A stretch of DNA of 64,000 nt from Lichenifustis flavocetrariae. GTDB taxonomy: Bacteria; Pseudomonadota; Alphaproteobacteria; Rhizobiales; Beijerinckiaceae. Where the stretch lies: positions 186,001 to 250,000 of the forward strand of contig NZ_JAMOIM010000007.1 of NCBI RefSeq assembly GCF_026130545.1, read 5' to 3'. The position numbers and the translations under genes were made by a program. Below, piece after piece: positions 58,926 through 64,000 of this stretch; within the stretch, counting starts at the first letter, position 1; each line of letters starts with the position of its first letter. The notes under the pieces were generated by a model. That model had not been told where the DNA came from. It was given only the letters and a program-made list of their open reading frames with translations, and ran no database searches.

Positions 58926-60062
58926 TCAGGAACTGGCTGCGCCGTTCCGATTGGGCCCGAGCTGCGTGCCGAAAATGCCGTTCTCGGGCCAGGCACCGAT
59001 CGAGGCGGCGTCGCTCCCCAGACGAGCCCGGGTGGGCGCGCTATAGGAGGTCGTGGCGGCCCGGATGGCATGCTGGCCCGGACGGCCGGTCGCGTCGACG
59101 GCCTGGACCTCGATGGTCACCAGCCGATCCGTCGGAATCGCGAGTTCCGCGGTCCATACCCGCTCGCCTGACGCCTGGCTCATGGCGATCCAAGACCCAT
59201 CCTCGGTACGGCAGGACACGCTTCGGATCGCTTCGCGGCCGATCACCAAGGCCCGCACCGTGCAGCTCCGATCGAGCAAACCGTTTCCCTCCCGCAGCAG
59301 ACGATGGTCCGCGGGGGCCGTTATGATGACGAAGGGAAATGCGTCGTCGAGCGGCTTGAAGCGCCAGCTGACTTGGCCGGCGTCAAGCGTCGCGATCGAA
59401 TAACCGACCGGCCCCTCTTCGATCTGGCCGGTCGAGCGTGTGGCGGCGAAGACGGTCCGCCCATCGTTGGCGAGCTCGTTATAATGCGTGTGACCAAGGT
59501 CCACGAGCGCGACATCATAGCCGGCCAAAAGGCCGTTCATCGCCTCCGTCTCGCCTTCGCCTCGCAGATCGTCCGGGTAGGTATGGGTGAACACGACACT
59601 CGTCTGCTGCCGCAGTTTTGCATCCCTCAGTTCGCGTTCGAGCCAGGCGAGCTGGTCGCTCCCCAACCTAAAATCCGGTCCGCCTCCCCCAGGTCCGCTG
59701 ATATCGAGGAACAGGCAGCGGGTGCCTTGAACGGTCACGGCTTTTGGCAATGGATCGCTGCCGAGGCCGGCGTAGAAAGCCGTGAGACTGCCCTGTTCCA
59801 TGTCATGGTCGCCGGGAATGACATGAACCGGGAGACTCAACATCTTGAGGGCGGTTGCCGCGAGCGCGTATTGGCTGGGCAAGCCGTTGTCGGCGTTGTC
59901 ACCAGGCAGGACGACGAAGTCCAAGCTCGCCCCGCACTGCGTCTCGATCTGCGCGACGATCGACAGAAAGTCGGTGAAGTTGCGCTGCTTCGCGTCCGTC
60001 AGATGCAAATCGCCGATGTGTGCGAAGGCGAGGACACCCGCGGTCATGGGTTTCTCGCTCAT
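58926..60062 (-). CDS. Cytoplasmic calcineurin-like metallophosphoesterase
   Basis: A 378-residue phosphoesterase. Motifs in order are HIGDLHLTD near residue 15, LPGDNADNG, VIPGDHDMEQG, FTHTYPDD and LGHTHYNE near 195. The fold ends near residue 235. The remaining 140 residues form a beta-rich C-terminal domain (IEVQAVDATGRPGQHAIRA) like those of secreted relatives, though no signal is present. The ATG at 60062 overlaps the MFS gene stop as ATGA. The substrate is unknown. Confidence 0.87.
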   Translation of the reverse strand: MSEKPMTAGVLAFAHIGDLHLTDAKQRNFTDFLSIVAQIETQCGASLDFVVLPGDNADNGLPSQYALAATALKMLSLPVHVIPGDHDMEQGSLTAFYAGLGSDPLPKAVTVQGTRCLFLDISGPGGGGPDFRLGSDQLAWLERELRDAKLRQQTSVVFTHTYPDDLRGEGETEAMNGLLAGYDVALVDLGHTHYNELANDGRTVFAATRSTGQIEEGPVGYSIATLDAGQVSWRFKPLDDAFPFVIITAPADHRLLREGNGLLDRSCTVRALVIGREAIRSVSCRTEDGSWIAMSQASGERVWTAELAIPTDRLVTIEVQAVDATGRPGQHAIRAATTSYSAPTRARLGSDAASIGAWPENGIFGTQLGPNRNGAASS

Positions 60063-61339
60063 GCCGAAGCCCCTGCGGGTGCGGCGGTTGGCATCCCGTC
60101 GTCCGGCGTTCCGGCACAGGCAGGCTTCAGGGTGGAGGCAAAGCCCACCCAAAGCGCGATCGAAACGAGCGCAAAGCTCCCCAGAATGGTGAACATCGGG
60201 CCATAGCCGATCTCTTGTGCCATCCAACCACCGATGGCGGGGCTGAGCGAGGCACCGAGCCCCTGCACGGTCATCACCGCCCCCTGGCCGACATTCACCC
60301 GACCGGTCCCGTTAAGGATGCGGGCGACGAGACCTGGGACCGCGACACTCTGAAGCCCGGCGCCGATGCCATCGAGCATCTGCACCGGATACACGCCCCA
60401 ATGGCTATCCATATGGGCCGCGATCAGACCACGGAGCGGGAGTGCCAGGAACGAGATCAACAGGACAAGCCAATAGCCCTCTTTCTCCGCCATCCGCATC
60501 GCCAAGAGCGACACCACGACCATCGTGGCCTGCGCGATCACGATGGTGATCGCCACGAAGCTCGCTGGATTGGCCTGTTTGGAGGCGGCCGCCGCCAGTC
60601 CATAGAGCGGCAGCATGGCGCCGTTGCCGAGATGGAAGCAGGCCAGCGCCCCCGCGAGAATCAGCAGCGGCTTGCATTCGAGAAGCACGCGAAAGCCGCT
60701 GGCCTGACCCTTGTCGGCGTCGTCCGTGCTGCCCCGTTTCAGTCCCCGCGCTTCGTCATTGTCGATCGAATCGGCGGGAATGAGCAGGACCGACACGATC
60801 GAAATCGCACCGAAGAGAGCGGCGAGCCAAAACACGGCCGCGAAACCGAATTTCCACCCGAGGTAACCGGACAGGCCGGCACCCACCATATTGCCGGCGT
60901 GGTTGAAGGCTTGGTTGCGGCCGTTTTGTCCATTGAAGCCGGCCTGACGCACCATACCGAGCGTGATGCCCGTAACGGCTGGCCCGATGGCGGCCCCCGC
61001 GATGGCGGTCGCGACCTGGGATGCGGCGACGAGCCAGAAGCTTTGGGAGAGCAGAATGATGGTGGAGGCCAGGACCGTACAGATGCCGGGCACGATCACA
61101 TAGAGGCGCTTATGGCTCGTCGAATCGACGAGTGCGCCGGCGGGTGCCGTCATGATCATGCCGGCCACGCCGCCAATGGTCATCACCGAGCCGATCAGGC
61201 CACTCTGCCAGCCATGAGCCAGAAGAAACACGCCGAGGAACGGCCCGATTCCGGCCTGCATGTCGGCCATGAAGAAGTTCAGCGATTGAAGCGGCCATAA
61301 TCCGCTTTGCCTCGGGCTCGCTGCAGCTGAGGTCGGCAT
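60059..61339 (-). CDS. MFS transporter
   Basis: A 426-residue, 12-helix transporter. GAVLD-like motif A appears as APAGALVDSTSHKRLYV near residue 67, with LYGLAAAASKQANPASFVAITIVI in the second half. It has a short Lys/Asp-rich central loop. The start is the ATG at 61339; the longer frame begins with TTG. It is coupled to the metallophosphoesterase gene, so the phosphatase may act on what the transporter moves. Confidence 0.88.
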   Translation of the reverse strand: MPTSAAASPRQSGLWPLQSLNFFMADMQAGIGPFLGVFLLAHGWQSGLIGSVMTIGGVAGMIMTAPAGALVDSTSHKRLYVIVPGICTVLASTIILLSQSFWLVAASQVATAIAGAAIGPAVTGITLGMVRQAGFNGQNGRNQAFNHAGNMVGAGLSGYLGWKFGFAAVFWLAALFGAISIVSVLLIPADSIDNDEARGLKRGSTDDADKGQASGFRVLLECKPLLILAGALACFHLGNGAMLPLYGLAAAASKQANPASFVAITIVIAQATMVVVSLLAMRMAEKEGYWLVLLISFLALPLRGLIAAHMDSHWGVYPVQMLDGIGAGLQSVAVPGLVARILNGTGRVNVGQGAVMTVQGLGASLSPAIGGWMAQEIGYGPMFTILGSFALVSIALWVGFASTLKPACAGTPDDGMPTAAPAGASA

Positions 61340-61634
61340 TGCATTCTCGTAAGGAACAAAGGATTTGTCCAAATACGCCGCAGCCCTAACTTATGTTTCC
61401 CCTGGATCGAGAAATTCTCAACCTTCAAGAAGGAACCGACGCCGTCAACTGATTGACCTTTCAAGGAATCTCGTAGCCCCTTTCCCGAAGGAGCATCGCG
61501 GTCTCGGCCTGTTGAACGGAAGGAGGTCTTCGAAACAGTCGTGGACGGTCGCCGATCGAGGCTGGCGCGCCCTCCGCGTCCAACCGATCATTGCAGCGCT
61601 CCGCAAGACCCCATCAGCCGCGAGAAAGTCGAGA

Positions 61635-62213
61635 ATGGCTTACATTTGCACCACCATGGCCTCGCTGGTCGGATGGCTGAAGCTCGTGGCCAGTGACAAG
61701 GGATTGGCCGCCGTCTTGTGGACTCGCGACAACCCGCGCCGGGTGCCGCTCGGCGCGGCGTTGGAGAATGACGATCATCCTGTTCTGCGGGAGGCCGTCC
61801 ATCAACTGCAGGAATATTTCAGTGGCACTCGGAGGTCCTTCCAACTGGAGCTCGATCCCAGGGGAACAGCGTTCCAGAAGGAGGTTTGGGCCGCGCTGCT
61901 GCGGATCCCCTACGGTCAAACCCGGACCTATGGCGAGATCGCACGCGAAATCGGCCGTCCCAACGCGGTGCGGGCGGTCGGGGCCGCGAATGGCCGGAAC
62001 CCGCTGTCGATCGTCGCGCCCTGTCACCGCGTGATCGGCGCCACAGGTGGGTTGACGGGGTTTGCGGGTGGGCTCGAGGCCAAAGTCAAGTTATTGTCGA
62101 TCGAGGGACATGATTACGGCGCGGACGTCGGCCCGAGGTCGAAGAGTGCCGGCGCTGGACGTCAATTGTGTCGGTCCGCGATACCCGACACACCCGATCT
62201 GTTCGGACTCTGA
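61635..62213 (+). CDS. ogt: Methylated-DNA-protein cysteine methyltransferase
   Basis: A 192-residue DNA-repair protein that takes an alkyl group from O6-alkylguanine onto a cysteine. The active site IVAPCHRVIGATG lies near residue 132, and the HTH-like RTYGEIAREIGRPNAVRAVG precedes it near 105. A tail of about 30 residues after the family's usual end finishes PDTPDLFGL. The start at 61635 is supported by GAGAAAG upstream. It is divergent from the MFS gene. Confidence 0.93.
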   Translation: MAYICTTMASLVGWLKLVASDKGLAAVLWTRDNPRRVPLGAALENDDHPVLREAVHQLQEYFSGTRRSFQLELDPRGTAFQKEVWAALLRIPYGQTRTYGEIAREIGRPNAVRAVGAANGRNPLSIVAPCHRVIGATGGLTGFAGGLEAKVKLLSIEGHDYGADVGPRSKSAGAGRQLCRSAIPDTPDLFGL

Positions 62214-62273
62214 GCCGCGTCCAAAGATACGTCGAGAAACTCGTCCGGAGCGTTTTCCTCGGCGCCACTCGAC

Positions 62274-62939
62274 TTATGGATGAAGTACGGCGCGCAAGAC
62301 GGTCGTGGCCCCGTTCAAGGTGATTTGCGTCCCGATGCATAGCAACAGGAATGCAAAAAGGCGGGACAGGACCCGGACACGTCCAACTCCCAGCCAGTCC
62401 AGCAGGCTGTCGGCCGATCGGTAGCTGACCCAGACCAGGATCGCGACCGCGAGGGCCGCGACGGAGGCTCCGATCACGTAGGCGACCTGCCGGGTCGTAT
62501 CTCCCGGCACGTTCGAGCCGAGCGCGATCGCGACCGAGATCGTGCCGGGTCCGGTCGTGAACGGCATGGTGAGCGGGAAAAAGGCAAGGTCGTCCGTGTT
62601 CGATGTCTCCGCCGCCTCAACTTGCTTGCGTGCCTCGTTGCGCTCCGGTTGTGACAGAAGTTCCCAGGCCCGGACCGCCACCACGAGGCCGCCTGCGATC
62701 CGCAGCGCATCAACCGTGATTCCGAAGAAGCGCAGCACATAGACGCCGCCCCACAGCGCCACCAGCATCACGGCGGCGGCATAGACGGCCACCTGCCGCG
62801 CGAGGATCTGGCGCTGCACGTGCGATCGGTCGGCTGTCACTTGACCGAAGATGAAAGCCGAGCCGGGCGGATTGACGATGGAGAACAAGGCCGAAAAGGC
62901 GAGGAGGAAGTCCTGTAGGATGGTCCAAGGCTCGAACAT
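62274..62939 (-). CDS. MarC-family inner-membrane protein
   Basis: A 221-residue protein with six membrane segments. ALFSIVNPPGSAFIFGQVTA near residue 17 and PLTMPFTTGPGTISVAIALG near 127 are the MarC signatures. The function is unknown despite the historical antibiotic-resistance link. The start at 62939 is preferred over an ATG 11 codons upstream. It lies convergent with ogt. Confidence 0.92.
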   Translation of the reverse strand: MFEPWTILQDFLLAFSALFSIVNPPGSAFIFGQVTADRSHVQRQILARQVAVYAAAVMLVALWGGVYVLRFFGITVDALRIAGGLVVAVRAWELLSQPERNEARKQVEAAETSNTDDLAFFPLTMPFTTGPGTISVAIALGSNVPGDTTRQVAYVIGASVAALAVAILVWVSYRSADSLLDWLGVGRVRVLSRLFAFLLLCIGTQITLNGATTVLRAVLHP

Positions 62940-63014
62940 TCCCAAGGCGGCTCCAGTGTGACTGGCAAGCATTGGACGGCAACTAGACCTTGGTCAAATC
63001 GACGACGGGCCAAT

Positions 63015-63335
63015 CTAGCGCCGACGACCGAACCAGCCGCTCGCACCGGCGCCCGTCGGATTCGCACTGAGGCGGTCGCGATGCGGCACCATCGATTTGA
63101 AACAGAGGCCGATCTCCGTGCCTCGACGCCAAACGATCCGGCTCGATATGGTCGAAGCAAAGATCGACGACGTCAAAGTGCACGTGTCCAGGAGGAACGC
63201 ACAGGAGGTCAGACGAACGCGGGCGCCGCTTGCAGACACATCGAGCACAATTCCGGAGACTTTCGCTCGACCGCTCTCAACCGTCGCCGGCACGGAAACA
63301 CTCCGCCGGGACTTCTCGCGTCTTTCCGAGATCAT
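63015..63335 (-). CDS. PilZ-domain protein
   Basis: A 106-residue single-domain protein. RRSVSVPATVES and IVLDVSASGARVRL are the PilZ pattern (RxxxR then D/NxSxxG); only part of the first Arg motif is canonical, so c-di-GMP binding is likely but not certain. The C-terminal quarter is Gly/Arg-rich. The start at 63335 has GGGGG seven bases upstream. Confidence 0.85.
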   Translation of the reverse strand: MISERREKSRRSVSVPATVESGRAKVSGIVLDVSASGARVRLTSCAFLLDTCTLTSSIFASTISSRIVWRRGTEIGLCFKSMVPHRDRLSANPTGAGASGWFGRRR

Positions 63336-63493
63336 GAAACGCCCCCAAGCGTTGTTAGTCATGACCTAACGTTAATCGATAGAACTGAAGCGATCGTTGA
63401 TGGCGGCGGAGCCTGGTTGCTGATCAAGGATTGGACCGTAACCCCTCGCTCGGCGCAGCTTTGCATTGCGTCCGTGAGCCTCATAGGCCGGAC

Positions 63494-63517
63494 AAAAAAG
63501 AGCCGCCCGAAGGCGGC
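63494..63517 (-). terminator. Rho-independent terminator with UUCG loop
   Basis: On the minus strand GCCGCC, loop TTCG, GGCGGC, then TC and T6 (63494-63499). The stem is a perfect 6 bp. It serves a minus-strand transcript from about 63568. Confidence 0.8.
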
Positions 63518-63568
63518 CCAAGTCTAGGGAGGAAACGCCCAAGAAGGGCATGTAGCGCGAGCGCTACG
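63494..63568 (-). ncRNA. Candidate small RNA with anti-ribosome-site motif
   Basis: On the minus strand, GTAGCG/CGCTAC (63552-63567) and GCCC/GGGC (63537-63549) form two hairpins. They are followed by an unpaired GTTTCCTCCC (63527-63536) and a terminator hairpin with a T6 tail. The length is about 75 nt. CCTCCC is complementary to ribosome binding sites, as in several alphaproteobacterial sRNAs. No coding frame runs through it. Confidence 0.65.
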
Positions 63569-63574
63569 GTCACA

Positions 63575-63602
63575 AAGGTATCATGCATTGCAGCATGGTC
63601 AA
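63575..63602 (-). promoter_or_regulatory. Candidate promoter for the small RNA
   Basis: TTGACC at 63602-63597 and TACCTT at 63580-63575 on the minus strand, separated by 16 bases, resemble housekeeping -35 and -10 boxes. They place the start about seven bases before the first hairpin. Confidence 0.5.
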
Positions 63603-63845
63603 GATCAGTGCCCCGCCTTCGGTGGAGTGCTGCGATCAGGTGTCGATTATGTCACAGGCGTCGACACGGCATGTGAGCCTCGCAAGAGGGCGCCCCCCGG
63701 TTGATTTCCTTTTGGCCTTTACCGGGGCGCATCCGGCATTCCAAGGGCTTGCCGGAGCAAAGGCTGCGTCATCAAGCGCCTGCCCGACTCCGTCCTACGA
63801 TGAAACAGAGTGGCAACGCTTGCGTTGTCGGCGCGGAGCTACTGC

Positions 63846-64000
63846 ATGGGTCTCGTCCTCTACGCGCTGAAATATCGAATTTCGTTTTACGTCATTTCGC
63901 TGCTCGTTCTGTTTGGCGGCATAGGCGCGAGCGTCGTCACGCCAAAAGACGTTCTGCCGAACGTCAACATTCCGGTCGTCGTCGTGGTGTGGACCTACAA
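63846..64000 (+). CDS. RND-family efflux permease, 3' end outside window
   Basis: The first 51 residues only. The ATG at 63846 follows GGAG by nine bases. ALKYRISFYVISLLVLFGGI is the first membrane helix. VVTPKDVLPNVNIPVVVVVWTY matches the start of the AcrB/MdtB-type porter domain, usually written as xPxDxxPNxxxPxVxV. The rest lies beyond the window. Confidence 0.85.
   Translation, partial: MGLVLYALKYRISFYVISLLVLFGGIGASVVTPKDVLPNVNIPVVVVVWTY

Larger units (their letters stand above)
63336..63845. other. 510-bp gene-free stretch holding a candidate small RNA
   Basis: No protein gene is convincing here. The right half, from about 63602 to 63494 on the minus strand, holds a promoter-like sequence, stem-loops and a strong terminator. 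The rest shows nothing recognisable. Confidence 0.6.

Noticed and set aside
63583-63870. 95-codon plus-strand frame before the RND gene
   Set aside because: It overlaps the sRNA promoter and the RND start in another frame and shows no protein-like pattern.

Overview
The window is high-GC chromosomal DNA that reads like an alphaproteobacterium of the Rhizobiales (Hyphomicrobiales) type. The grounds are an atpHAGDC F1 operon without F0 genes, a DnaE2-type mutagenesis polymerase, a comF-grxC-DUF1178 string, a general-stress GGAAC-N16-CGTT promoter, a CtrA-type TTAA-N7-TTAAC box, and CCCTCATCCG/GGAGAAGG palindromic repeats. I see no phage, insertion sequence, CRISPR array, rRNA or tRNA. The genus cannot be fixed from the sequence alone.

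Layout. Positions 1-13.5 kb hold the 3' part of dnaE2 (with two in-frame repeat insertions), a beta-lactamase-fold hydrolase, a chemoreceptor, a HAD phosphatase/DUF1499 pair, a metallophosphoesterase, an L,D-transpeptidase, a deacetylase-family enzyme, an unusual HTH-RibB-RibA-like fusion, and aroC. Positions 13.8-26 kb hold clpB, an orphan pair of DppBC-type permeases, a secreted protein, a second beta-lactamase-fold hydrolase, and a complete three-part efflux operon (HlyD adaptor, DHA2 pump, NodT-type outer-membrane factor) with a divergent TetR regulator. Positions 26-36 kb hold a glycosyltransferase, a YafK-type transpeptidase, a short BrnT-like/HTH toxin-antitoxin pair, and a six-gene operon with a FadR-type regulator, a Cys/Met-family PLP enzyme and a full CUT1 ABC importer. 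A Pmp3-type small membrane gene with a general-stress promoter follows.

Positions 36.5-45 kb hold the F1 ATP synthase operon, then an acyl-CoA synthetase and a GNAT-fold protein. Positions 45-56.6 kb hold a NUDIX hydrolase, a G3E metallochaperone coupled to a D,D-carboxypeptidase, comF, grxC, DUF1178, a BrkB-type membrane protein, a cytochrome c, a ROK kinase with an IMPase-type phosphatase, a class III PLP enzyme, and a PlsC-type acyltransferase. Positions 56.7-64 kb hold transporters (DUF606, ArsB type, MFS), a metallophosphoesterase, an MGMT-type repair protein, MarC, a PilZ protein, a candidate small RNA, and the first 155 bases of an RND pump.

Most genes are ordinary chromosomal functions. 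The points most worth a second look are the palindromic elements inside dnaE2, the DNA-binding-domain fusion on a riboflavin enzyme with paired palindromes just upstream, the roughly 75-nt candidate sRNA near 63.5 kb, and the stress promoter and 5'-leader hairpin ahead of the Pmp3-type gene.
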